DNA of 5,267 nucleotides from Methanobrevibacter sp. (GCA_017652345.1 JAGCBE010000435.1:1-5267); one strand, 5' to 3'. Positions 1-5,267 are shown, counted from the first letter of the stretch. A program made the numbers and translations. The notes: generated by a model not told the origin, from the sequence alone.

Positions 1-201
1 ACAAGGTATCCGTGCCTTGTTGTATAAGGTATATGTACCTGATTAATAAGGTATTTGTGCCTGGTAGTGTGGTATCATACCACGTTAGCAAGGTATAAAT
101 GCCTGCTGTATAAGGTAAGTGTGCCTTGCTTCTATTGTTGATTACAAGGTAAAAATACCTTACACAAGGTAGATATACCTTACATAAGGTAAAAATACCT
201 T
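1..201. repeat. Array of nine phased palindromes (AAGGTA-N4-TACCTT)
   Basis: Nine inverted repeats of the form AAGGTA-N4-TRCCTT lie at 3-18, 26-41, 48-63, 69-83, 90-105, 112-127, 146-161, 166-181 and 186-201. Start-to-start steps are 23, 22, 21, 21, 22, 34, 20 and 20 bp, so all sit about two or three helical turns apart. The fourth copy differs (GTGGTAT-C-ATACCAC) but changes both arms together. Four copies have TGCC in the right arm, which still pairs as U.G in plus-strand RNA. The linkers are not conserved. This is seen directly; the role is inferred: a multi-site operator, a replication-origin iteron cluster, or a string of small RNA hairpins. The array starts at the window edge and may continue to the left. 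Confidence 0.85.
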
Positions 202-228
202 GCAATTATAAAAAAAATCATTATCTAG

Positions 229-259
229 TATAAAGCGTAGCGCTATAAAGCGTAGCGCT
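229..259. repeat. 15-bp tandem repeat with AGCG-TAG-CGCT hairpin
   Basis: The unit TATAAAGCGTAGCGC occurs twice in a row (229-243 and 244-258). Each copy can fold a 4-bp stem AGCG/CGCT around TAG. The 15-mer AAAGCGTAGCGCTGA at the end (247-261) recurs exactly at 1286-1300 inside the small-terminase gene. Each unit begins with TATAAA, which could serve as a -10 box for the gene at 285, but I see no well-spaced -35. Confidence 0.75.
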
Positions 260-284
260 GATATTTATATAGTAATATGTATGG

Positions 285-860
285 ATGTTCTTCACAAAGA
301 GGGAGTTATTAAAGTTTTTGGGGAAAAATGAGAACGATAATAAGCTAGTGGATAGGATGATTAAGCGTTGAGAGGTTATTAGATTAGCAGATGGGTATGA
401 GCTAGTAGAGGATGATGTTGAGGAATTAAAGTGAAAGATAAAAGAGCTTGAATGAAAAATTGAGGATTTAGAGAGAAAGGAGGAGGGGACTGATGGAGGA
501 AGGATGCAAGTTTCTTCTTCTGATTTAGATTTGGCAAATCATTTGAGTAACGATTTAGAATATCTAAACAGAGAGTACGAGAAGTTAGAGGGATTATTAG
601 ATTATTCTTTGAGGAAATGTTATAATATTATGAAGAAGAAGGGGTTAGTAGGCTCTGAGGATATTTATGATGATTTTTATGCTGAGATAACCAAAGGTTA
701 TCGTGATAATAATATAACAGCTTGATACCAAGGTAAATCAGAGGTTAAAACTGATAACGAGGGAAGCGGTAGCGTGGTAGAATGTGGTAATGGTTGAGAG
801 AAAGATTTAGGCTCAATTATGAATAAATTTGGTATTAAAAAAGCTTCAGATTTGATTTAA
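285..860 (+). CDS. Small coiled-coil protein, possible DNA-binding N-terminus
   Basis: A 191-aa protein if TGA is Gly (five TGA codons, at Gly29, 50, 57, 147 and 173 approximately); it ends at TAA 858-860. With the standard code only a 73-aa fragment (504-725) would be seen. ATG 285 is the first start after the in-frame stop at 273; no Shine-Dalgarno is visible. Residues 4-41 (TKRELLKFLG, then KRGEVIRLADGYELV) look like a small helix-turn-helix with a wing, by eye only. Residues 42-66 form a charged coiled coil with Leu48, Ile52, Leu55, Ile59 and Leu62 on heptad a/d spacing. A second acidic helical part covers about 80-145, and the tail is rich in Gly, Ser and Asn. I do not recognise the family. 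As the first gene after the palindrome array, it is a natural candidate to bind that array, but this is inference. Coding is well supported, function is not. Confidence 0.75.
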
Positions 861-887
861 TTTCTTTTACTTTCTAAACATAAATAA

Positions 888-1268
888 ATGTCTGACTTCA
901 TCAATTTAGAAAACAAAAACAACCACGCAGGAGTGGAAAGGAGAGAAGCTTCAGAGAGAGCTGAAGCTATCTTAAAGTTAATCAACGAGTATAGGTTATA
1001 TACTCACAGGTTTGAGAGTTTACCTACTTGGGATGTATTAGAGTTTCTGAGCAAGTTAGAGAAGGAGTTATTTAATAGATTTGGGGGAGATGTAGAGAAT
1101 GGGGAGATAGATAAGTTAAGGAATGAGTATTTCTTAGTATTTGGGAAGAAACCTTTTATGGCTTGGGGAGTAGAAGATTTGAAGAAAAGGATAGAACAAG
1201 GAAAGGTAGAAGTTCCAAAGATTTCAGAAAAGACTTTACATTCTAAAAAGAGTAGATGGGGGAAGTAA
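888..1268 (+). CDS. Phage protein of unknown function, SAP/HeH-like C-terminal motif
   Basis: A 126-aa soluble, charged protein with no signal peptide or membrane segment. ATG 888 follows directly on an in-frame TAA (885-887), so this start is fixed; the leader is AT-rich without a Shine-Dalgarno. Residues 16-65 are predicted helical. Residues 77-102 (LRNEYFLVFGKKPFMAWGVE then DLKKRI) resemble the small helix-extended-loop-helix motif found at the end of many phage proteins (pattern FGKxP...L), a resemblance judged by eye. The Lys/Arg/Ser-rich tail suggests nucleic-acid contact. Its 3' end overlaps the small-terminase start by 13 nt, so it is probably cotranscribed and may work near packaging. 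Odd: all eight glycines use GGN and none uses TGA, unlike the genes after it. Real gene very likely, function unknown. Confidence 0.8.
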   Translation: MSDFINLENKNNHAGVERREASERAEAILKLINEYRLYTHRFESLPTWDVLEFLSKLEKELFNRFGGDVENGEIDKLRNEYFLVFGKKPFMAWGVEDLKKRIEQGKVEVPKISEKTLHSKKSRWGK

Positions 1269-1888
1269 GTAGAACTAATGCACCAAAGCGTAGCGCTGAA
1301 ATAAAGAGATGACCTAACGAAAAAACGAAGAATTTGGTTGGGACTAGAGAGATTATTAGGGACTGAAAACCTTGAAGCTGAAAGTATAAGTGACCAGATA
1401 GACTAGCTGTAAAGAAAGGTTTAACAGAGAAACAGAAAGCTTTTGTAGATGAGTATTTACAGTCACATAATGCTACTGCTGCTTATAGAGCAGCTAAAGG
1501 TACTTTAGGGAATAGGGAAGAATGGATAGATAGTGATAGACCTAACTGAATGCAGATGAAGAAGGTAGAGAAGGTTAAGGAATATCTTATACAGAAATTA
1601 GCAGATGATGCTGAGTTATGTTTAGAGTTACAGATGGAGATGATACAGAATGAGGATATACCAGCAGCTGTTAGGATGGACTGAATAAAAGATAGACTTA
1701 ATAGATTATGAGTAGGAAAGCAGAAAGAGGAAAGCCAATGATTTAGTGGAATATGAGAGGTTACTATTACTATTAAGCATAAACAACCAGAGATTACTGA
1801 ATGAGAGGTAGTAGAGTGAAGTGTGGTAGAGTGAAGCGTAGTAGAAGCAGAAGATTTAACTCCTAAACAAGAAAACGATGTACAATAA
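1256..1888 (+). CDS. terS: Phage terminase small subunit
   Basis: A 210-aa protein if TGA is Gly; about 13 of its roughly 20 glycines are TGA. The core at residues 56-81 (LTEKQKAFVDEYLQSHNATA then AYRAAKG) is the classic N-terminal DNA-binding signature of the Terminase_2 family: L-T-x-K-Q, F-V-x-E-Y, N-A-T-x-A-x-R-A. Small terminase recognises phage DNA, forms a ring and hands DNA to the large subunit. Residues 1-55 are a basic Gly/Lys-rich extension. Residues 98-150 are helical and fit the oligomerisation region. The tail has a VVEGS repeat (185-197). ATG 1256 directly follows TAG 1253-1255, which fixes the start; it overlaps the previous gene by 13 nt and the methyltransferase by 11 nt. 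The large terminase lies two genes on, which agrees. An insertion around residues 82-98 breaks the usual helix-turn-helix spacing. Confidence 0.9.
1808..1849 (+). repeat. 15-bp tandem repeat encoding VVEGS
   Basis: Two full 15-bp units (1808-1822, 1823-1837) and a decayed third (1838-1849) encode Val-Val-Glu-Gly-Ser in the small-terminase tail, with the Gly as TGA. A related string (agcgtggtagaatgtgg, coding SVVECG) is in the tail of the gene at 285-860. It is probably a slippage-prone acidic linker. Confidence 0.7.
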
Positions 1889-2552
1889 TACCAACATTAT
1901 AAAAAACATTTCGTATAATCAGACAGAAATTCTGAATAATATTTGAATGTTATATTTATGAACTAATCAGTTTGACTGCGACATTACGGCAAGCACATTG
2001 AACTTCTATAAAGACTGAATACCTTTACCTAAACATCTATATGATGTGTATCCTCAAAGTGAGATAGTAGAGAAGATAGAGCCACGATGACCTATACCAC
2101 TATGAGATGGTAGTATTCATTCAATAGTTATAGACTTACCATTTGTTATTACACCACCAAAAGCACCATCTATGCAAAAACCAAAGAAATGAAGAAATAT
2201 AATCTCTAAAAGATTTGCTTCTTACTACCCTGCTAAAGAATTATATGATAGTTATTACCACCGAATAAAAGAGGCTTATAGAGTATTGGATGATGGTGGT
2301 GTATGTATATTTAAGTGTCAGAGTACGATAAGCTGAGGTATTAAACATAATGTAGAAGAATATAGTTATATGTGTTGAGAGAAAGTTTGATTTGTGATGG
2401 AGGATAAATTTACACTAATTGCAAAATCAAGAATTATAGGCAGAATGCAAAATCAAATACATTCAAGAAGTTATACATCTCAGTTCTTAGTATTCGTAAA
2501 GAGAAGTAGAAAGGCTAACGATTTTATTTATTCAGATTTATTAGATGGCTAA
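1878..2552 (+). CDS. Phage DNA methyltransferase (N6-A/N4-C type, DPPF-like motif)
   Basis: A 224-aa protein with nine TGA-encoded glycines. Residues 33-60 (from DCDITASTLNFYKDGIPLPK to YPQ) match the opening of a phage methyltransferase family that starts with D-x-TYSxGxFY...P and D-x-x-PQ. Residues 79-89 (SIHSIVIDLPF) are the catalytic motif IV, here DLPF where DPPF/DPPY is usual. VLDDGGVCIFKCQ (136-148) is the strand-turn-strand that follows, and HSRSYTSQFLVFVK ends the fold. The enzyme would transfer methyl from SAM to an exocyclic amino group of A or C in DNA. The start overlaps small terminase by 11 nt and the end overlaps large terminase by 8 nt, so the three are translated together. 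No target-recognition domain or nuclease partner is seen; a solitary phage enzyme, perhaps protecting phage DNA from host restriction. Base specificity cannot be read from sequence. Confidence 0.8.
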
Positions 2553-3942
2553 ACTATTCCAACCTAATTTCGAGATGACTGAGAAACAAGCGGAGGCTTG
2601 GGAAGCTCTTACAGACAATACTCATAGGAATATCTGATTTGGAGGTTGAGCAGGGGGGTGAAAGTCGGTCGTTTGAGTTATGTGGCTGTGGTATATGGCT
2701 TGGAAATATCCTTGAACTAGGTGGTTTATAGGTCGTAGAGAGTTATCTAATCTTATGAAAACTACAGTTAATACCTACTATAAAATCTGACAAATCTATG
2801 AGATACCTAAAGAGTTTATGTGAAAACTAGATAAGAAGTACAATATAATTAGATTTGATAATGGTAGTGAAATTCTTTTGTTAGACTGTGCAACACAACC
2901 AGCTGACCCATTATTTACTAGATTTGGGTCTTTAGAGCTTACTTGAGGTTTCATAGATGAAGCAAATGAGATAGATGAGCAAGCTGTTACTATCCTAAAA
3001 ACTCGTATTGCTAGGCAAAAAAACAAGGAATACTGACTTATCCCTAAATTATTATGTACCTTTAATCCAGACCAGTGACGAGTAAAGAGGACTTTCTATA
3101 CACCACGAAAGTCTTGAACATTGCCAGAAGATACTATATTTATACCATCTTTAGTTACAGATAACGAGTTTATAGACCCAGAGTATATCACTCAGCTTAG
3201 GAACTCAACAGATGAGATTACTAAACAGAGGCTTTTATATTGAAACTTTGACTGGTCTTGAGATGCTGGAAAGCTATTTAGACACGATGAAATAGAAGAC
3301 TTATTTGAAACTAATGTAGAAAAGAAGGACACAACTTATATCTCAGTGGATGTTGCTAGACTTGGAGATGATAAGACTGTTATTTGTATTTGGAGGGGGT
3401 TAGAATGTATCAAAATCTTACATTACGATAGAAATACTATTGATGATATAGCAGCCAGAATAAAGGACTTAGAGTATTCTTATTGAGTATCTAGACATAA
3501 TATAGTAGTAGATAGTGACTGAGTTTGATGATGATTAGCCGATTTATTAAGAGGTTGTACAAACTTTGTTAATAATTCTAGACCTTATAGATTTGAGCCA
3601 GAGAAAAAGGGACTTATCCTTAGGAATTATGCAAATCTAAAAGCCCAATGCTACTTCAAACTAAAAGAAATGATGGAGAAAAGGCTGATTAGAGTGTATG
3701 CAGACTGAGTAATAAGAGATAAACTCTCAGAAGAATTAGAAAACATCTTCATAAGCTGAATAGATACTGACTGAAAGGTGAAAATAGAGGATAAAAAAGA
3801 CCTAAAAAGAAGGATAAACCGTTCACCAGACTTTGCAGATGCTATTATGTTTAGAATGATATTTCTAGTTCAAGAAACAGAAGCCAATAGTGAGATAATC
3901 ACAGGAACTTATGAAATAGATTATGATAGTATACTATATTAG
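2545..3942 (+). CDS. terL: Phage terminase large subunit (packaging ATPase-nuclease)
   Basis: A 465-aa protein, normal length for the family, with 21 TGA-encoded glycines. ATPase domain: Walker A GGGAGGGKS at residues 33-41, Walker B FIDEA at 136-140 (Asp138, Glu139), coupling motif CTFNP at 171-175. RuvC/RNase H-like nuclease domain: Asp269 in SVDVARLGDD, Asp323/Asp325 in VVDSDGVGGG, and Asp429/Asp432 in SPDFADAIM, the expected acidic metal-binding set. The protein cuts concatemeric DNA and pumps it into the prohead through the portal. ATG 2545 follows in-frame TAG 2542-2544 and overlaps the methyltransferase stop as ATGGCTAA, which suggests coupled translation. Its TAG (3940-3942) overlaps the stop of the opposite-strand gene by 3 bp. 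All catalytic residues are present, so it should be active, but only in a cell decoding UGA as Gly. Confidence 0.97.
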
Positions 3943-4283
3943 TTGGTATATATAGAAATACTGTGTCAATATTTATCTTTATCACATATTGTATATTTGT
4001 TTACATGTCAGCTTCTATCTACATTTATCATTCATCTATCCTCAAGATTTCTTATACATCTTTTAACATTCCTTATAGATGAGCGGCACATCTTAGATAA
4101 GTCGCTTTCAGATATTTCTATTGGCTCTATTGGTGAAAAATCTTTAGAATAGCATAATAACCATAAATCAGAATAAATTGAAGCCTCTGTATAACTAAAT
4201 CAGTCGCTTCTCATAGTTAAATTGATAAATCAAAATTTGTTTAGAAGCCCAAAGCAATAGTTAAAATCCTTAAATTTGTCCAT
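3939..4283 (-). CDS. Winged helix-turn-helix DNA-binding protein
   Basis: A 114-aa minus-strand protein, open only with TGA as Gly: codons for Gly18, 28, 84, 92 and 105 are TGA, and only Gly12 uses GGN. It starts at ATG 4283-4281 and stops at TAA (plus-strand TTA 3939-3941), inside the large-terminase stop region. Residues 57-99 form a clear winged helix: EISESDLSKMC (helix 2), SSIRNVKRCIRNLEDRG (recognition helix and its end), MINVDRSGHVNKYTI (wing). The pattern S-x-x-x-L...R-x-V-x-R-x-I-x-x-L-E-x-x-G-x-I...N-x-Y is common to phage replication-initiation (DnaD/gpO-like) proteins and small transcription regulators. The N-terminal 50 residues, with an aromatic-rich part, are not recognised. 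It lies opposite the packaging operon, downstream of the large RNA and its terminator, with its own likely promoter. A plus-strand reading of 69 aa is its antisense shadow. Confidence 0.85.
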
Positions 4284-4313
4284 CGTTGTATATATAATAT
4301 AAATATTACATAT

Positions 4314-4341
4314 AATATAAGGAAATAATGTCCCAATTCAA
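4314..4341 (-). promoter_or_regulatory. Likely promoter of the winged-helix gene
   Basis: On the minus strand TTGAAT (4341-4336) and TATATT (4319-4314) are separated by 16 bp, placing a start about 24 nt upstream of ATG 4283. The 11-mer ATATAATATAA is repeated directly at 4292-4302 and 4310-4320, 18 bp apart, and could hold a regulator next to the -10 box. The leader is AT-rich without a Shine-Dalgarno. Confidence 0.45.
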
Positions 4342-4366
4342 GAGATTTGTTATATCAGAATAAAAG

Positions 4367-4396
4367 AAAAAAGACAGGTGACAAGTCTGTCTTTTT
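4367..4396 (-). terminator. Intrinsic terminator of the large RNA
   Basis: AAAAAGACAG (4368-4377) and CTGTCTTTTT (4387-4396) form a perfect 10-bp stem with a 9-nt loop. On the minus strand it is followed by six U (4372-4367, partly in the stem) and more U-rich sequence. It directly abuts the closing helix of the large RNA. Because the arms are A5/T5, it could also stop plus-strand transcription coming from large terminase. Confidence 0.8.
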
Positions 4397-4567
4397 CAGC
4401 AGTATAGAAATTTTAGATTTCTTGCTGTGCGAATGCTGGGAGGCTTCGCAATAAAATGTATAACTATTTATTACAAAAAATCAAGACAAATTTCAGAAAA
4501 TCAAAAAAAAACAAAAAAGTGCGAATTTTTTTTCACACCCTATATTATATATATCTTATAAACTATG

Positions 4568-4632
4568 TTCTTTAATAATATTCTTTAACAATGTTCCTTA
4601 ATAATGTTCCTAAACAATATTCCTAAACGCTA
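4568..4632. repeat. Five tandem 13-bp repeats
   Basis: Units TTCTTTAATAATA, TTCTTTAACAATG, TTCCTTAATAATG, TTCCTAAACAATA and TTCCTAAACGCTA occupy 4568-4580, 4581-4593, 4594-4606, 4607-4619 and 4620-4632 without gaps; consensus TTCYTWAAYAATR. They lie inside the large RNA, where the transcript would read ...ARGAAYAUU.... AT-rich 13-mer repeats also occur at origins, so a DNA role such as unwinding element is possible. Confidence 0.85.
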
Positions 4633-4668
4633 ACATACTGCAGAACACTAGGAATACGAAAGGCTTAG
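4630..4668 (-). repeat. Internal duplicate, copy A, of the large RNA
   Basis: About 39 nt that match 4848-4887 (copy B) at roughly 30 positions with one gap: both start CTAACAT-n-CTGC, share ACACT, then AGGnAT-n-CG and AGG. The two copies flank the four-way-junction domain in the same orientation. Probably an RNA module used twice. Confidence 0.65.
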
Positions 4669-4847
4669 ATATTGGTGTCAAACCTCCCTTATAGAGAGCA
4701 AGAAATTTTTTTTGAATTTCTGCGTTGATTTCTCAACTAATTACAACCAAAACTGTTACGTTACACACCGTTTCTTTAGAATTTGTGTATATTTGTCGTA
4801 ATTATCCCTATAAGAGAGTTGCCCATCTTAAGCTAGGCTACACCACA

Positions 4848-4887
4848 CTAACATTCTGCGTCACACTGAGGTATCCGAGAGGTTGAG
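4848..4887 (-). repeat. Internal duplicate, copy B, of the large RNA
   Basis: Partner of 4630-4668, 218 bp away and in direct orientation. On the plus strand part of it (ggtatccgagaggttga) looks like a tRNA-Ser/Leu D-arm, but no tRNA can be folded around it. Confidence 0.65.
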
Positions 4888-4950
4888 TATGGAGGTGACG
4901 AAGCCTCCCTAACTTGCCACCAGCAAGCATTAACTGCTCGTGTCGTTCCC

Positions 4951-4978
4951 TTTATAATGAAAAAAAATTAAAAATCAA
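4951..4978 (-). promoter_or_regulatory. Likely promoter of the large RNA
   Basis: On the minus strand TTGATT (4978-4973), 16 bp, TATAAA (4956-4951). A start about 7 nt on (near 4944) gives RNA beginning just before its closing helix P1 at 4938. The surrounding sequence is very A/T-rich. Match and placement are good, but nothing beyond sequence supports it. Confidence 0.6.
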
Positions 4979-5116
4979 GAGAAAATTTAAAAAAGATTAA
5001 ACATAAAAACAAACAAAATAATCAAAAAGTCAAATGATAATACAAAAGCACATTTGAAAACTCTAGTATTATACTTATTCAAGAGAAGAAAATAAAATTT
5101 ATATTCCATATTAGGA
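4979..5116. other. AT-rich intergenic region before the last gene
   Basis: Almost only A and T, with long A-runs on the plus strand. It separates the minus-strand RNA promoter from the plus-strand gene at 5117, so a divergent promoter would be expected. TATACT at 5070-5075 is a possible -10 box but has no properly spaced -35; TTGAAA at 5054-5059 is only 10 bp away. The gene at 5117 could instead be reached by read-through. Confidence 0.4.
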
Positions 5117-5118
5117 AT
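5103..5118 (+). promoter_or_regulatory. Hairpin over the start codon of the last gene
   Basis: ATTCC (5103-5107) pairs with GGAAT (5114-5118) around a 6-nt loop, extended by a U.G pair (5102/5119). It would hide the AGGA sequence and the ATG (5117-5119). It could limit translation, but a stem this short may be chance. Confidence 0.35.
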
Positions 5119-5267
5119 GGTTGATTTAACACAAGAAGACAAAGATAAGCTATTAGCTCAAATTGATAGAGAATATCAAGAGGGTTTTGATTATGTTGTT
5201 AATAAGAGGCAACAGTATAGAGATAGAATAATCAGATGGAACAAGCAAGCCAAAGACCCTAACAAAA
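5117..5267 (+). CDS. Start of a phage structural gene, probably portal (partial)
   Basis: The first 50 codons of a gene cut by the window end. ATG 5117 is the first start after in-frame TAA 5093; AGGA sits immediately before it, too close for a standard ribosome site. The visible part is helical and highly charged; residues 12-44 (from LLAQIDREYQEGFDYVVNKR through QQYRDRIIRWNK) resemble the N-terminus of siphophage portal proteins, which begin with a long helix ending in a K-R-x-x-x-x-x-R segment. Portal normally follows large terminase in such phages. No TGA codon occurs in the 50 codons and only one Gly (GGT). The portal call rests mainly on position; another head gene or a regulator is possible. 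Confidence 0.5.
   Translation, partial: MVDLTQEDKDKLLAQIDREYQEGFDYVVNKRQQYRDRIIRWNKQAKDPNK

Larger units (their letters stand above)
4366..4945 (-). ncRNA. Large structured noncoding RNA (about 580 nt), family unknown
   Basis: No gene is visible here on either strand with TGA as sense, but the folding is dense. Helices (plus coordinates): P1 4398-4403/4933-4938 closing the ends; hairpin 4406-4411/4417-4422; P3 4432-4435/4928-4931; P4 4438-4448/4899-4909, 11 perfect pairs across 460 nt; hairpin 4913-4917/4923-4927; helix 4663-4667/4829-4833; J1 4684-4697/4805-4818, 14 pairs; hairpin 4698-4707/4715-4723 with one bulge; hairpin 4724-4728/4733-4737; J4 4738-4747/4795-4804; 4762-4767/4784-4789. 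The last four around J1 make a four-way junction. The strand is minus: A.C mismatches at 4687/4815, 4695/4807 and 4745/4797 become G.U, and the 4729-4732 loop becomes GAAA. Promoter and terminator agree. Phage location and size recall GOLLD and ROOL RNAs; membership is untested. Function unknown. Confidence 0.8.

Noticed and set aside
1..201. CRISPR array
   Set aside because: Units are about 16-bp palindromes with 4-18 bp linkers, far too short for repeats and spacers.
2796..3026. Minus-strand ORF of 76 aa
   Set aside because: It lies fully inside the large-terminase ATPase domain in antisense and has no family resemblance.
285..3942. Many frameshifted or broken genes (as the standard code suggests)
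   Set aside because: All interruptions are TGA at glycine-compatible sites; with code 25 each gene is intact.
3943..4152. Plus-strand TTG-start ORF of 69 aa, hydrophobic
   Set aside because: It is the antisense of the winged-helix gene at 3939-4283, which has a clear fold and the TGA=Gly usage; the plus reading has neither.
4328..4363. Plus-strand 11-codon leader peptide (MSQFKRFVISE) with AGG upstream and a terminator hairpin after it, like an attenuator
   Set aside because: It overlaps the likely minus-strand promoter, and the hairpin is better explained as the end of the minus-strand RNA; no gene follows that it could control.
4865..4945. tRNA-Ser/Leu-like D-arm (ggtatccgagaggttga) on the plus strand
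   Set aside because: No matching acceptor arm, no 5-bp/7-nt anticodon arm and no TTCRA T-loop can be placed; the strand is also opposite to the supported RNA.

Overview
The window reads as a piece of a tailed-phage (or prophage) genome whose host reads UGA as glycine (genetic code 25, known from Absconditabacteria/SR1 and Gracilibacteria). The packaging genes are open only if TGA is a sense codon, and TGA falls on residues that must be glycine: the large-terminase Walker A motif reads GGGAGGGKS with two TGA codons, and the nuclease motif DGVGGG has four. TGG still encodes Trp, so TGA=Trp (code 4) does not fit. With TAA and TAG as the only stops, the window gives seven genes instead of scattered fragments.

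Layout. 1-201: nine short palindromes spaced about two helical turns apart. 229-259: a 15-bp tandem repeat. 285-860 (+): a small protein with a possible N-terminal DNA-binding segment and a coiled coil. 888-1268 (+): an unassigned 126-aa protein. 1256-1888, 1878-2552 and 2545-3942 (+): small terminase, DNA methyltransferase and large terminase, overlapping by 8-13 nt like one operon. 3939-4283 (-): a winged-helix DNA-binding protein, tail to tail with the large terminase. 4284-5116: about 830 bp without a protein gene. 5117-5267 (+): the start of a gene, by position most likely the portal protein, cut by the window end.

The most remarkable part is 4366-4945. It looks like one large, highly structured RNA of about 580 nt made from the minus strand. 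It has a candidate sigma70-like promoter (-35 at 4973-4978, -10 at 4951-4956), nested long-range helices whose outermost pair joins the two ends (4398-4403 with 4933-4938), and a four-way junction with no unpaired bases between helices. An intrinsic terminator hairpin with a U-tract follows directly (4367-4396). Three A.C mismatches on the plus strand become G.U pairs on the minus strand, and one hairpin loop becomes a GAAA tetraloop only on the minus strand, so the strand is well supported. Size, phage setting and lack of coding recall the large phage RNAs GOLLD and ROOL, but membership cannot be decided by eye.

Together: the plus-strand genes form the DNA-packaging start of the late region, with a methyltransferase that may mark phage DNA. 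The minus strand carries a regulator-like winged-helix gene and the large RNA, each with its own promoter, placed between large terminase and the next structural gene.
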